DNA of 34,023 nt from assembly GCA_002317475.1 (NCBI GenBank), contig DCIS01000050.1, forward strand, positions 1 to 34,023, read 5' to 3'. How positions within the stretch are numbered: position 1 is the first letter of the stretch; each line of letters opens with the position of its first letter. This document shows, piece by piece, positions 7,109 through 16,347 of this stretch. The translations under genes and the position numbers were made by a program. Source of the stretch: Prevotellaceae bacterium UBA1720. Its GTDB lineage: Bacteria > Bacteroidota > Bacteroidia > Bacteroidales > Bacteroidaceae. The notes under the pieces are model-generated. The model made no database searches, was not told the DNA's origin, and saw only the letters and a program-made list of their open reading frames with translations.

Positions 7109-9037
7109 TTTCACGTACTTCTTGCCATTCTTGATGTACAAGCCCTTGACGGGAGCAGACATCAGTTTGCGGCCTGAGAGGTCGTAGAGGGCAGCACTGT
7201 TGTTTCTGGCTGTAATGGGAGCAATAGCTGTGGCAATGGCAGTCTCGATGTTGGTCATATCAATGCAGTAGTAGGTGTCAGCACCATCTGAGACACCGGC
7301 TGCAGTGTAGTACATGTCTATGATCAGTGAAGCTTCACCTGTAGTTTCATCCTTGGAGTAGCTGGTGTAATAATAACCAGGCACTAAGTTGTCAGCTGCA
7401 TCATTGGCACTGTTGTAAGGGGTGTGGATGTAGTAATAGTACAGGCTGTTGACCACGGGACCCTCGATAGAGATATTGGTGACAGTCTGACCATCCTCGC
7501 TCAGTTCGAAGAGGAGGTCACCCGTGGCTGTACCCAGGAAGTCGGGAATACAATAGTAGATGCTGCCATCCTCGCGCTCGAGGGTGTAGATGACTACGCT
7601 GTCTAACTTGTTGATGTTGCAGCTGATAGTGTCCACGTAAACATAGTTCTCGTAGTCATAGGTGTACTCGTTGACGGCTACTGTATCGCAGTCATTCTCG
7701 TTGTAGCCCTTGATGCAGTAGTATGCCTTGGTACCCTTGTTGCTTCCTGTGGGATAGATGTACGAGCAACCAAAGGTGATGCTGGCACGTTCGGGAGCAA
7801 TGTGGAACTCGTTGTAGGTCTCGCTGTCCTGGTAAACGCAAGCACGGTCATAGTCGGTACGACCTGTAGGAACACGCCAGTAGCGTGTACCCTTGCTGGT
7901 GACTACCTCCTCGGCATCTTCGTTGAGTACGGTAAGGCTGTCACTCTCGCCCACGAGCTGGAACTTAAGGTCGTAACCCTTGACACCCTCCCAGTTCTTG
8001 ACGATGTATAGGCCACCGTCATATACCTTGAGAGTAGCCTCGAATGCCTCCTGCTGAAGCAGGTCGATCTGACTGTTCTGGCTCTGGAAGTTCTGGTTGT
8101 AGTTGTTACGTGAGGGGTTCATTGCAATGGTGTATTCGGGTCCCCATGTAATGTCATAATAGCCCGAGTAAACCAGTTTGTCGTTGTAGTCGTAGGCATA
8201 GCAATACACATAGATGTAACCACCTTCGGGATCAAGTGCGGTGACTGTGTTCTCCCATTCGGCATCATAGACTGCAGAGTACTTGCTTGCGGTGTAGAGC
8301 GCAGTGTAATAGACAGGGTCAGCTTCAGATCCACCAGCCGTGACATACGAGTAACCACCATTTGCGCTGTAGGCATTCAGGATCTCGAGTTCGCTGTTCT
8401 CGTTTACCTTGAACTTCAGGTCATAACCCTCTGTTCCCTGCCAAGCAGTTGTTACGTAAGAGCCATCACTATAGGCACTTACGGTCACTTTACCCAATGA
8501 CTGACTATTGCTGTCCCATGCTTCGCCATTGCGTGTCCACAGTAGTTTGGCTTCGGTTGCTTCACCACCACCTTCATGTCCGCTGAGGGTGATCTGACCG
8601 TCTTTTGCGTACGATGTGCCGAAATAGTCAAACACGAAAGTACTGATGCTGATGGTACCGTCCTCGTTGATCTTTGCTGTCACGGGAGTAGTGCTGGAGA
8701 TGGATGAACTCTCGCTGACTGCACCGGCAAAGGTGTAATAGTCGTAGACTGTTGCAGGAGCGATGCTGATGGTGTTGGTGGCATAGTCCACGGTACCGGT
8801 CATAGTCACGCCATCATCACCCAGGAGGTTGGTTAGGGTAACCGTTGCATCATCCACCTTGCTGATGGTGCAGGTACCGGAAATGGTAGTTGGAGAAGCA
8901 AATGTACCATCGAAGGCAGAGTCAAAAAGATAGCTGCCGCAGGTAGTCCAGGTACCGCAGATTTCCTCGACACCGAGGATGGCCTGTGCATTCATCATCG
9001 AGCACATAGCCACTAAAAGGAGTAGAATTTTCTTCAT
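7106..9037 (-). CDS. SusF-position secreted multidomain protein with C-terminal sorting-like tail
   Basis: A 643-residue exported protein with a signal peptide ending near residue 19 (MNAQA). Residues 20-158 are a beta-rich lipocalin-like region (ICGTWTTCGSYLFDS..., TVDYATNTISIAP). Residues 165-300 and about 332-445 are two copies of a domain marked by Y...NW.G..GYDLKF, also found in the Gate transporter tail and weakly in the SusE-like protein. The C-terminus YDLSGRKLMSAPVKGLYIKNGKKYVK (in two pieces) is of the Prevotella type seen on secreted and surface proteins. It starts 3 nt after the SusE-like gene and ends the SusC operon. No enzymatic motif is evident; a surface or secreted ligand-binding role is inferred from position. 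Confidence 0.65.
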   Translation of the reverse strand: MKKILLLLVAMCSMMNAQAILGVEEICGTWTTCGSYLFDSAFDGTFASPTTISGTCTISKVDDATVTLTNLLGDDGVTMTGTVDYATNTISIAPATVYDYYTFAGAVSESSSISSTTPVTAKINEDGTISISTFVFDYFGTSYAKDGQITLSGHEGGGEATEAKLLWTRNGEAWDSNSQSLGKVTVSAYSDGSYVTTAWQGTEGYDLKFKVNENSELEILNAYSANGGYSYVTAGGSEADPVYYTALYTASKYSAVYDAEWENTVTALDPEGGYIYVYCYAYDYNDKLVYSGYYDITWGPEYTIAMNPSRNNYNQNFQSQNSQIDLLQQEAFEATLKVYDGGLYIVKNWEGVKGYDLKFQLVGESDSLTVLNEDAEEVVTSKGTRYWRVPTGRTDYDRACVYQDSETYNEFHIAPERASITFGCSYIYPTGSNKGTKAYYCIKGYNENDCDTVAVNEYTYDYENYVYVDTISCNINKLDSVVIYTLEREDGSIYYCIPDFLGTATGDLLFELSEDGQTVTNISIEGPVVNSLYYYYIHTPYNSANDAADNLVPGYYYTSYSKDETTGEASLIIDMYYTAAGVSDGADTYYCIDMTNIETAIATAIAPITARNNSAALYDLSGRKLMSAPVKGLYIKNGKKYVK

Positions 9038-9040
9038 ACT

Positions 9041-9991
9041 TTATTGTTTTATTGGTTCGTTGTCAGGTTTATAGCCCAAATATAGATAAATATATTGCCA
9101 ACCAGAAGTACCATCAGTATAAACCACCCAGGCAGTGAGCATACAGTAATGGGCAGAGTAGTCACTCAGGAAGGTTAGACCATTGTATTTCAGTTCCTCG
9201 GCTGTGGTTTGACTGTAGTTGAGGTCAAGGAAACAGTACGTTTCGTAGTTGTAGAACATCACGTAGTCGATTTCCTTAGTTCCACCGACGGGTGTCCACG
9301 AATCGTAGTTTCCTCCGTTGGTGAAGTACCAGTAGTCGCCATCCTCGTAGACATTGGTAAGGGGAACTATCTGTCCCTTGCTCTGGTAGATGTTGTCCTT
9401 GTCATAGCCCGTCTTGAGGCTGAACTCAAGGGGTTGACCGCTGCCCAGGAAGTTGGTAAAACGGAAACGGTTACGTCCAGGCAGACGTTGCAAGTTACAG
9501 CCCTGGTCAGGGTACGCATTGTCAGCAGGACCAAAGATCAGCGTATCGCAGACATTCTCCCACTTCGCACGGAAGATGCTGCTCTGCATGCGTGTGCTTC
9601 CCTCCTTCTCGGCGTAAGGGTTGGCATATTCGTCGGGGATGCGCAGCTTGAAGGTGTGTTCCTCCCCTTCAAGCATATTGTCGTAGGTAAGCCACAGGAT
9701 GGCAGCCGTATCTCCTTTCTCAAAATGCACTTTTTCAGCAAAATGCAATTTGTTGGTGGTCTCCTCGATGATGACGGGCACGTCCTGACTGGCGGTGCTG
9801 TCAGTTCGCATCACCCAGATGTCGACAGAGTCACTCTCGATGTCGACGATGTTCTGTGCATCATAACTGTAGAAGAAAACACCTGTGCCCTTCACGCTGG
9901 ATTCTGGTCCAGGAGTGAATGTGACTTTGTCGTCGCACGATACCATCAGCATCAGGATGGCAACGGCAAGGAGTGAGTATATCTTTTTCAT
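9041..9991 (-). CDS. SusE-like surface lipoprotein
   Basis: A 316-residue lipoprotein. The start at 9991 (MKKIYSLLAVAILMLMVSC) is preferred over the upstream in-frame Met at 10069 because it gives a clean lipoprotein signal with Cys19 followed by Asp-Asp, like the acidic export signal of Bacteroidota surface lipoproteins. Residues about 50-120 look like an Ig/Calx-beta domain (DSVDIWVMRTD... VPVIIEET... HTFKLRIPDEY). Residues about 143-310 follow the SusE-like C-terminal layout (AKWENVCDT, NRFRFTNFLGSG..LEFSL). It starts 7 nt after the SusD stop. Its likely role is accessory ligand binding with SusC/D; the ligand is unknown. Confidence 0.68.
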   Translation of the reverse strand: MKKIYSLLAVAILMLMVSCDDKVTFTPGPESSVKGTGVFFYSYDAQNIVDIESDSVDIWVMRTDSTASQDVPVIIEETTNKLHFAEKVHFEKGDTAAILWLTYDNMLEGEEHTFKLRIPDEYANPYAEKEGSTRMQSSIFRAKWENVCDTLIFGPADNAYPDQGCNLQRLPGRNRFRFTNFLGSGQPLEFSLKTGYDKDNIYQSKGQIVPLTNVYEDGDYWYFTNGGNYDSWTPVGGTKEIDYVMFYNYETYCFLDLNYSQTTAEELKYNGLTFLSDYSAHYCMLTAWVVYTDGTSGWQYIYLYLGYKPDNEPIKQ

Positions 9992-9998
9992 AATTCGA

Positions 9999-11720
9999 TT
10001 ATTCTGCGGTGTCAAAATAGCCTGATACATCAGGGTTTGCAATGCACTGAGCGTTGCGGTTTGTCTCATACTGCATGATGAAGAAATTCAACCAGGGGCA
10101 GCAATAGTTTCGCTTGCTCTTGATCATAAAGGCATCCTCGATGTTGCTGCTCAGGGTACGGTCAACCTGCAGGTTGAGTCGTTTGAGGTCAAAGAAACAG
10201 ATACCCTCGCCCCAGAACTCGATGCGCTTCTGTATCATCATCTCCTCCAGGAAACTGTCCATGTCGGTAACCTCGGGTTTGTAGTTCGTCAGATTGGTGT
10301 AACGGTGTGAGACGAAAGTCTTCAGTTCGGTCAATCCGCTCTGATACCCCTCAGTTCTGGCCTTTGCTTCTGCCTTGATGAACTGCATCTCCTCCATACG
10401 CATGACGGGCAGATCGCTGATGAGCCATACGTTGTAGTCTTCGATGTTTCCATTGCCTGGACGGAACTTGAAGTTGGCATAGGCAGGCACCTTGGCCAGT
10501 GTGCTGTCTGGCAACAGCGACTGGTATTTGTTGACGACGAGGGGTGATTTCTTACCTGCGTCGGTTGGGGCAAGCCAACTGGTTTTTCGCCAGTCGTAAT
10601 TGCTAATTTTGTCATACAGCTGACTGCTGATGCAACGGTATGCACCTCCGTAGCGTGCCAAACCCGAAGCAGGCTCTGTTGCCGTCTGGCCCAGGAATGA
10701 GCAGTAATAGGTAGGCAATTGCTCCTTGCCACCGATGCGCATACGCCATATCCAGCCTTGGTTGGCCGTATTGAAACCATCGGTCTTGCTCTGCCACTGT
10801 TCCTTTGTCACGTAGTCGTAGCCCTGCATGGCTTTCTCTGCGTACTGGACGGCCTGCTTGTAGCAGTCCTCTGCCGTGAGTTCGGTGATGGTGCCATAGC
10901 CATCCTGCTGCTGGTTGCTGGCCGCCATCTTGGTGGCGCAATCGGCCAACTGTGGCAAGGTCTCCTCGTAGCGGCTACCTATTTCCATGTAGGCACGTGC
11001 AAACAGACCATTAACGGCATGGATACCTGGCAGTGACTTGTCGCTGAACTCATATCCGCTGAGCAAAGCCTCTGCGTTGCGCAGGTCGTTCATGATGAAG
11101 CGGTACATGGTGCAGAAGTCTACGCGTGGATTCTGCAGCACATCCTGGTTGCTGGTCTTTTCGGTCACGATGGGTACGGTGAGTCCCCAGATGCCGTTCT
11201 GCTCAGCCTTGGCATCCAAGGCCTCATAACCTGTGGGCTTGAACTCAAACAGACGAGCCATGTCCAGGTAGGCCATGGCACGGAAAGCCAGTGCGCTGCC
11301 CAGGTAGTGACGCGAATCCGTATTGTTGGTCGAGGGGTCGATAGCGCCAATCAGATTGTTGGCATTCTTCACCAGTCGGTAGTAATAGTTCCAGGTGTAG
11401 TAGGGGTAACTGCTGGTGTATGAGCAGTTCTCGTAGTAGGTCCAGTAGTCGTAGGTAGACTTGGATACAGGGAAGTCTGCACCGCAGAGTTCGCGGAAAT
11501 ACATCTGGCAGGGGTAACCCCAGTCATTCAGGTAATCGCTGCTGTTCCATGAGTTGTAGGTCACCATATAGGCCGAGATGCCCCACAGCATACTCTCTTG
11601 TACGCTGGACATCTTCTGTACCTGTGTGCTGGATACCACCTCGGTGGGAGTCATCTCCTCAATGCAACTGGTGGTGCTCGCCAGTATTACAATAGATAAT
11701 ATATATAGTAGTTTCTTCAT
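9999..11720 (-). CDS. SusD/RagB-family nutrient-binding lipoprotein
   Basis: A 573-residue outer-membrane lipoprotein with lipobox Cys19 (ASTTSC|IEEM). It has the SusD/RagB layout: an N-terminal TPR-like region (YYRLVKNANNLIGAIDPS, SALAFRAMAYLDMARLFEF) and the C-terminal hallmark MQFIKAEAKARTEGY... EEMMIQKRIEFWGEGICFFDLKR (in parts). Such proteins cap a SusC barrel and bind the substrate at the surface. It starts 15 nt after the SusC stop. It is aromatic-rich (many Tyr and Trp), which fits stacking on ring-bearing ligands, but the substrate is not identifiable from sequence. Confidence 0.93.
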   Translation of the reverse strand: MKKLLYILSIVILASTTSCIEEMTPTEVVSSTQVQKMSSVQESMLWGISAYMVTYNSWNSSDYLNDWGYPCQMYFRELCGADFPVSKSTYDYWTYYENCSYTSSYPYYTWNYYYRLVKNANNLIGAIDPSTNNTDSRHYLGSALAFRAMAYLDMARLFEFKPTGYEALDAKAEQNGIWGLTVPIVTEKTSNQDVLQNPRVDFCTMYRFIMNDLRNAEALLSGYEFSDKSLPGIHAVNGLFARAYMEIGSRYEETLPQLADCATKMAASNQQQDGYGTITELTAEDCYKQAVQYAEKAMQGYDYVTKEQWQSKTDGFNTANQGWIWRMRIGGKEQLPTYYCSFLGQTATEPASGLARYGGAYRCISSQLYDKISNYDWRKTSWLAPTDAGKKSPLVVNKYQSLLPDSTLAKVPAYANFKFRPGNGNIEDYNVWLISDLPVMRMEEMQFIKAEAKARTEGYQSGLTELKTFVSHRYTNLTNYKPEVTDMDSFLEEMMIQKRIEFWGEGICFFDLKRLNLQVDRTLSSNIEDAFMIKSKRNYCCPWLNFFIMQYETNRNAQCIANPDVSGYFDTAE

Positions 11721-11735
11721 ATCCGATAGGTGTTT

Positions 11736-14700
11736 TTAGAACTGTAAGGTTATACCACCACTGATGGTGCGTGAGGGTGAATAGGTGGCTGTGCTGGTGC
11801 TGCCGCTGAATGAGCCACGAGGATCGAAGCCCTTGCGTGCCGTCCAGTAGTAGAGATTGTCACAGGCAGCGTAGAGACGCAGCTTGGTGAAACCTATGCG
11901 TGAGATGAGTCGAGTGGGGAAGGTGTATCCCAGATTGATGTGTTGCAGTGTCAGACTGCTGGCATCTGTCAGGAAACGGTCACTTACGCCCGCGCTGTTC
12001 TGATCTTGGTATTGCCAGCGTGGTATTTTGCTACCAGTGTTGTCCTCGCTCCAGGCATTCAGTATATCCTTGTGGATGGCATAGCCCGTTGTACCCTGTA
12101 CGGGACAGGTCATCAGGGAGGCGTAGCCATAGTCGTAGGCCTTTCCGCCTATGCTGTAGCTGAAACCTATGTTCAGGTCAAAGCCCTTGTAGTTCAGAGA
12201 GGTACCGAAACCACCATACACCGTGGGGTTAGGATCTCCGCAGAGGTAGTTATCAGCATCGCCGTAACTGGTTGTCGTGCCCAGTGTTCCATCGCTGTTA
12301 TTTACGTACCACAGACTCTGTCCCTCATCGTTCACACCCGCATAGCGAGGCAGGTACCAGGTGTACATGGGCAGATCTTCACCGTAGTAGTACTCGCCAT
12401 TGGTATAGCCCTCATGGCCCTCCATGGCCGTACCCTTCAGCTTGTCTGCAATCTTCGTGATGCGGTTCTTATAGATAGTGGCATTGGCGTTGAGGTCCCA
12501 GGTCAGTTGCTTGTTGCGTATTATGCCAAAGGTCATGTCCAGTTCCACGCCACGGTTCACCATGTCACCGATGTTCTGGTAGGTGCCGCTGTATCCGGCG
12601 CTGTTGGGTACTCGTACGAAGCAGAGCATATCCGTGGTCTTGCGGTAGAAATAGTCCACTGTACCTGTGATGCGGCTTTTCAGTAGTTCAAACTCTACTC
12701 CAAAGTTCCAACTGCTCACCGTCTCCCAGGTTATCTCGGGGTTACCGATGGTGCTCAGTTGCAGACCCACATGTCCGTCACTGTTCACCAGCTTGTAGGT
12801 GTCCATGTAGCGGAAATCACCTATCTTGTCGTTACCCACCTGACCAAATGATGCCTTCAACTTCAAGGTATTCAGCCATTTGATGTCGTTGAGCCATTGC
12901 TCTTTGGTCATGATCCATGCACCGCCAAACGAATAGAAGGCACCCCAGCGATGGTCGGGATGGAAACGACTGCTGGCATCAGCACGTACGCTGGCCGAGG
13001 CGAAGTATTTCTGGTCGTAGTCATATTCGCCGCGCCAGAACCATCCCTCGGTATTATAGTCCTCCTTGTAGCTGGAGTTGTCGTCCAGGGTGATGGCACC
13101 GCTCAGGGTCTGGTTGCCGAAATAGTCTACCATACCCGTACGACTGGCCCATAGGTTGTCGTAGTTCATCTTGTAGTATTCGTGTCCGCCCAGCAAGTTC
13201 ATGTAATGCTTGCCGAAATAGCGTTGGTAGGTGGCCAGTTGCTGGAAGTTCACAGATACCGTACGGTCGCTGCCTCGGCTGACATAAGCTGAGGGGTAGG
13301 TTGTGGCGCTCCATCCGTAGAAGGGGTTCACCGTCGTGGTGTAACGTCGATCCTCGCCTGTCACGCTGCCGTTTACGGTCAGTTTCAGCCCTTCCAGAGG
13401 GGTGACATCGGCAAATCCGTTCAGTGTGAACATGTTCTCGTTGTTGTCGTAGGTGTTCAGCTTCACGTCCTGCAAGGGGTTGTACTGTGTCTGGTAGGGA
13501 CGGTTCAGTCCGTTATGCTGAGCATCACCGTAGTCGTACATCTTGCCGTTCTCGTCAGTCATGATATTGCCCTCTCCGTCACGCAGATACACTGGGTAGA
13601 TGGGGGCAATGGAGTTGCAGACGTAGAAGATATTGTTGCCCGACGTACTGGTATAATTGCTCTTTGAGTTCACGAAATTGGCATTTCCGCCAAAGCGCAA
13701 CCATTTGGTAGCCTGGTAGTTAGCCTTCAGTCGGGCATTGATACGCGTAAAATCGCTGTTGTAGGAGATACCCTCAGTGTTGAGATATCCCAGGGAGGCA
13801 TAGAACTGTGCCTTGTCGTTACCGCCGTTTGCCGTTACATTATATTCTTGGCGCGTGCCTGTGCGCGAGGCCTCCTTCATCCAGTTGTCGGGCTGGATGG
13901 TGTAGAGTTTTCCGTCAGCACCGGTGATGACATTGCCCAGACGGGCGTTGGGGTTCAGACGGCCATTGTCACCGATGAGCATCTCGCCCTCGGGTACGCT
14001 CATGCTCATGTAGCCCAGTCCACCCTGGCTTGAGTCCTCGCCTAGGACGCTGTTGGCCTGTGCATGTGCTCCGTAGTCACTCATGCCCTTGCTTCTGTAG
14101 TAATAGTTGTAGAGTGCCTTGTAGTAGGTCTCGTAGAACTGTCCGGCATCGTTGATGGTCTCGTAGTCACGCTTGATTCGTGAGGTGGCTCCCCACTTGG
14201 CATCTGCGGTGATTACGGCCTTGCCCATCTCGGCACGCTTGGTGGTGATCATGATGATGCCGTTGGCTCCACGTGCACCATAGAGGGCTGCAGAGGCAGC
14301 ATCCTTGAGCACTGTGATCGAGGCCACATCGGCAGGGTTCAGGTTGTTCCAGCCACCATCGTAAGGCGAACCGTCCACGATGATCAGAGGGTCGTTGCCC
14401 GCATTGATACTGCTGAAACCTCGTATGCGCATCTCGGGTGTGGATGTGGGGTCACCACTGTTGTTGATCATCTGCACACCGGCAGCCTCACCCTCCAGAG
14501 CACTGATGACGTTCGTCACCTGTTTCTGCTCTATCTTCTTAGAGTCAACAACGGCAGCCGAACCTGTGAATGCCGAGCGTTTCTGCTCACCGAAGGCTGT
14601 TACCACCACTTCGTCCATGGCCGTAGTCTTGTCCTCCAGGACTATCTTCATGCTTGACTTGGCCGTCACCGTCTGTCCAGCCATACCGATGAAGGAGATG

Positions 14701-14924
14701 CTGAGCTTTGTGCCACTCTTTACCTCTGACAGGGTAAACTGTCCGTTGGCATCTGTTGCGGTGACAAGGTTTGTGCCAGCCACGCGTACCTGAGCACCGG
14801 GAAGTGGGTCGCCATCAGTAGTAACCACCGTGCCTTGTACTTTGATAACGCTTTGTGCCACCATCTCGCTCGTGGCCAGAAGGGCTATGACCAGGCAGCA
14901 AATCGTTTGCTTGAGTAATCGCAT
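11736..14924 (-). CDS. SusC/RagA-family TonB-linked outer-membrane transporter
   Basis: A 1062-residue TonB-dependent transporter. A signal peptide (about 1-23) is followed by a carboxypeptidase-regulatory-like domain (28-98, VQGTVVTTDGDPLPGAQV), a TonB-box-like segment (MDEVVVTAFG, 103-112), the plug domain (118-230, with IRGFSSINAGNDPLIIVDG and ALYGARGANGIIMITTK), and a beta-barrel ending ISGGITLQF. It imports bulky nutrients across the outer membrane using TonB energy and pairs with the SusD protein encoded 15 nt downstream. The promoter is at 14965-14996. The locus carries no hydrolase, so the substrate is open; the neighbouring nuclease genes make nucleic-acid fragments a candidate and peptides or glycans remain possible. 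Confidence 0.95.
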   Translation of the reverse strand: MRLLKQTICCLVIALLATSEMVAQSVIKVQGTVVTTDGDPLPGAQVRVAGTNLVTATDANGQFTLSEVKSGTKLSISFIGMAGQTVTAKSSMKIVLEDKTTAMDEVVVTAFGEQKRSAFTGSAAVVDSKKIEQKQVTNVISALEGEAAGVQMINNSGDPTSTPEMRIRGFSSINAGNDPLIIVDGSPYDGGWNNLNPADVASITVLKDAASAALYGARGANGIIMITTKRAEMGKAVITADAKWGATSRIKRDYETINDAGQFYETYYKALYNYYYRSKGMSDYGAHAQANSVLGEDSSQGGLGYMSMSVPEGEMLIGDNGRLNPNARLGNVITGADGKLYTIQPDNWMKEASRTGTRQEYNVTANGGNDKAQFYASLGYLNTEGISYNSDFTRINARLKANYQATKWLRFGGNANFVNSKSNYTSTSGNNIFYVCNSIAPIYPVYLRDGEGNIMTDENGKMYDYGDAQHNGLNRPYQTQYNPLQDVKLNTYDNNENMFTLNGFADVTPLEGLKLTVNGSVTGEDRRYTTTVNPFYGWSATTYPSAYVSRGSDRTVSVNFQQLATYQRYFGKHYMNLLGGHEYYKMNYDNLWASRTGMVDYFGNQTLSGAITLDDNSSYKEDYNTEGWFWRGEYDYDQKYFASASVRADASSRFHPDHRWGAFYSFGGAWIMTKEQWLNDIKWLNTLKLKASFGQVGNDKIGDFRYMDTYKLVNSDGHVGLQLSTIGNPEITWETVSSWNFGVEFELLKSRITGTVDYFYRKTTDMLCFVRVPNSAGYSGTYQNIGDMVNRGVELDMTFGIIRNKQLTWDLNANATIYKNRITKIADKLKGTAMEGHEGYTNGEYYYGEDLPMYTWYLPRYAGVNDEGQSLWYVNNSDGTLGTTTSYGDADNYLCGDPNPTVYGGFGTSLNYKGFDLNIGFSYSIGGKAYDYGYASLMTCPVQGTTGYAIHKDILNAWSEDNTGSKIPRWQYQDQNSAGVSDRFLTDASSLTLQHINLGYTFPTRLISRIGFTKLRLYAACDNLYYWTARKGFDPRGSFSGSTSTATYSPSRTISGGITLQF

Positions 14925-14964
14925 ATACGTTTTACCTTAAAATTGTTTTGGATTGTAATTTCTG

Positions 14965-14996
14965 CAAAATTAAAAATTTTCACCGACAATAACAAA
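14965..14996 (-). promoter_or_regulatory. Bacteroidota-type promoter for the SusCDEF-like operon
   Basis: On the minus strand TTTG (14996-14993), a 20-nt spacer and TAATTTTG (14972-14965) fit the consensus, 40 bp upstream of the SusC start. No regulator gene (hybrid two-component, SusR or sigma/anti-sigma pair) is adjacent. Confidence 0.68.
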
Positions 14997-15102
14997 CAAT
15001 CTGTTATTTATTTGCCCACTTATGTGTCAAATAGCAATTATTATTCATGTTATTCGCTATTTATTCATCAAAATGTCAGAAAAACCATAATTGCCTCTAT
15101 GC

Positions 15103-15140
15103 AAAAAACGAAGCAGACCTCCGGAAAGAGACGTGCTTCG
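15103..15140 (-). terminator. Rho-independent terminator after the lipoprotein nuclease
   Basis: On the minus strand CGAAGCA and TGCTTCG form a 7-bp stem (15140-15134/15115-15109) and a run of six T follows (15108-15103). It separates the nuclease gene from the SusC promoter. Confidence 0.8.
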
Positions 15141-15169
15141 CTTTGTATGATGAATGGTGTGTTGGGGTC

Positions 15170-16144
15170 TTACTTCATTCCCCATGCAGCAAGGGCTATG
15201 TTGCCCTCTACCTGTTCCTCAATATCATCGGGCAGGTTGCAGAAGAAGTCAATGCCAGTCTTCTCTTCCAGTTCGTTAATGCTGATAGCATATTTGGCAA
15301 AGTCGGCATCATTGTTGCCCTTGTGCTCCATCCAGAAGGCAATGGCCTTGTAGCCACCCTGACTAGTGCTGCTGTTCTTGCAGAGCAGGGCCATGAAGAA
15401 GTACTTGGGTACAATCAGTCTGCGGCCTGAGAATCCCTTCGCCGGTGCCAGCACCTGTCCGTCAGCAATGGTGCCCCCCTTCACCACATACAGGGTGTCG
15501 CGGAAAGAGGTGGTGTCATACTGCTTGCGCAGTCTCTCCTCCAGATTGTACCAGATGCCACCCTGGTTGAATGCAGCGAACTGAGGGTGCATGTTCGAGA
15601 GGTAGAAGGTCTGTCCGTTAGCCTCCTTCGAGTTCAGGCGGTCAGCCGAACCCAGCATGTGTCCTCGGTCACATCCGTTCGACTGGTGATCCTCCAGCGT
15701 CGTCTGATAGTCGCGAGGAATGAGTGGATCAGGCTGGAAAGGGTCTCCTTCCCCACCGTATCCGTTGTAGGTCTGTCCGTTTTTCCATGCGTTTCTGTTC
15801 CAGTTGCTCTCCTTGCTGCTGAAACCCGTATACCACTGGTAGGCAGTCCATCGTGCAGCCAGTCGTGAACAGTCATACTCCAGGCAGTAGTTCACCCCAT
15901 AGGTGGGGATGGTGTGCACGACGAATAGGTTATCTGTTCCACCTTTCAGACGTGGCATCTCCAGTCGTTTGGCTGCATCCTGAACGTTTGTGCTGCTATA
16001 TTCCGTGGCATAATTCGCCACATATCCGTTGGCGTTCTCGTTCTTTGCGGTTCCGGACTTCAGATCGTTATTCTCCTCGTCACCGCATGCACAGCAGAGG
16101 CAGGTTGCAAGGGCAAGGAATAATAGGTGTTTTTTCTTTGTCAT
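15170..16144 (-). CDS. Lipoprotein DNA/RNA non-specific endonuclease
   Basis: A 324-residue lipoprotein nuclease of the NucA/Serratia-nuclease type. The lipid signal ends at CLCCAC, with Cys20 followed by GDEEN, an acidic stretch typical of surface-exposed Bacteroidota lipoproteins. The active site is DRGHM (159-163; catalytic His162), and the metal-site helix is NMHPQFAAFNQGGIWYNLEE (184-203). The start at 16144 is chosen for the signal peptide; an in-frame GTG at 16174 would lie inside the mobile element and add ten unrelated residues. The gene has its own promoter (16358-16389), now separated from the start codon by the 191-bp element at 16153-16343. It would cut DNA and RNA at the cell surface. 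Confidence 0.9.
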   Translation of the reverse strand: MTKKKHLLFLALATCLCCACGDEENNDLKSGTAKNENANGYVANYATEYSSTNVQDAAKRLEMPRLKGGTDNLFVVHTIPTYGVNYCLEYDCSRLAARWTAYQWYTGFSSKESNWNRNAWKNGQTYNGYGGEGDPFQPDPLIPRDYQTTLEDHQSNGCDRGHMLGSADRLNSKEANGQTFYLSNMHPQFAAFNQGGIWYNLEERLRKQYDTTSFRDTLYVVKGGTIADGQVLAPAKGFSGRRLIVPKYFFMALLCKNSSTSQGGYKAIAFWMEHKGNNDADFAKYAISINELEEKTGIDFFCNLPDDIEEQVEGNIALAAWGMK

Positions 16145-16148
16145 AAAC

Positions 16149-16347
16149 TTATGGTGGGTTCTATAAATTCCCACCGATAGAATGTTAATAATTATGGGCT
16201 ATCGTTTTGTCATCTTTTGGTTTCTTCTCGGCTCAAACTGTCAGCGCTCTCAGTCGTTATGCCCGCATAACTTCTTCGTTTGCTAACACTTTGAACTCGA
16301 TAATAATCCCAAAATCTGACTAAGCGAATTTATAGAACCCACCTTAT
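16149..16347. mobile_element. MITE-like element, complete copy, with TTAT target duplication
   Basis: A 191-bp non-coding element (16153-16343) has perfect 17-bp terminal inverted repeats, GGTGGGTTCTATAAATT at 16153-16169 and its inverse at 16327-16343. It is flanked by TTAT at 16149-16152 and 16344-16347. Its interior matches the second copy at 33886 onward in inverse orientation over at least 135 bp at roughly 80% by eye. It has no transposase, so it would need one in trans. Joining the flanks restores the 14-bp palindrome AAACTTATAAGTTT just before the nuclease start codon. The left end can also form its own hairpin, GGTGGG (16153-16158) with CCCACC near 16170-16175. Confidence 0.82.

Noticed and set aside
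9209..9976. 255-codon plus-strand frame opposite the SusE-like gene
   Set aside because: It lies antisense to a convincing lipoprotein gene inside a tight operon; composition is that of a shadow frame.
9992..10069. Upstream start of the SusE-like gene
   Set aside because: It would overlap the SusD coding region by 71 bp and hide the lipoprotein signal; 9991 gives a clear lipobox.
11940..12686. 248-codon plus-strand frame opposite SusC
   Set aside because: Antisense to the SusC barrel, with no domain, signal or promoter.
16145..16174. Upstream GTG start of the lipoprotein nuclease
   Set aside because: The ten extra codons derive from the mobile element's terminus and would displace the lipoprotein signal.
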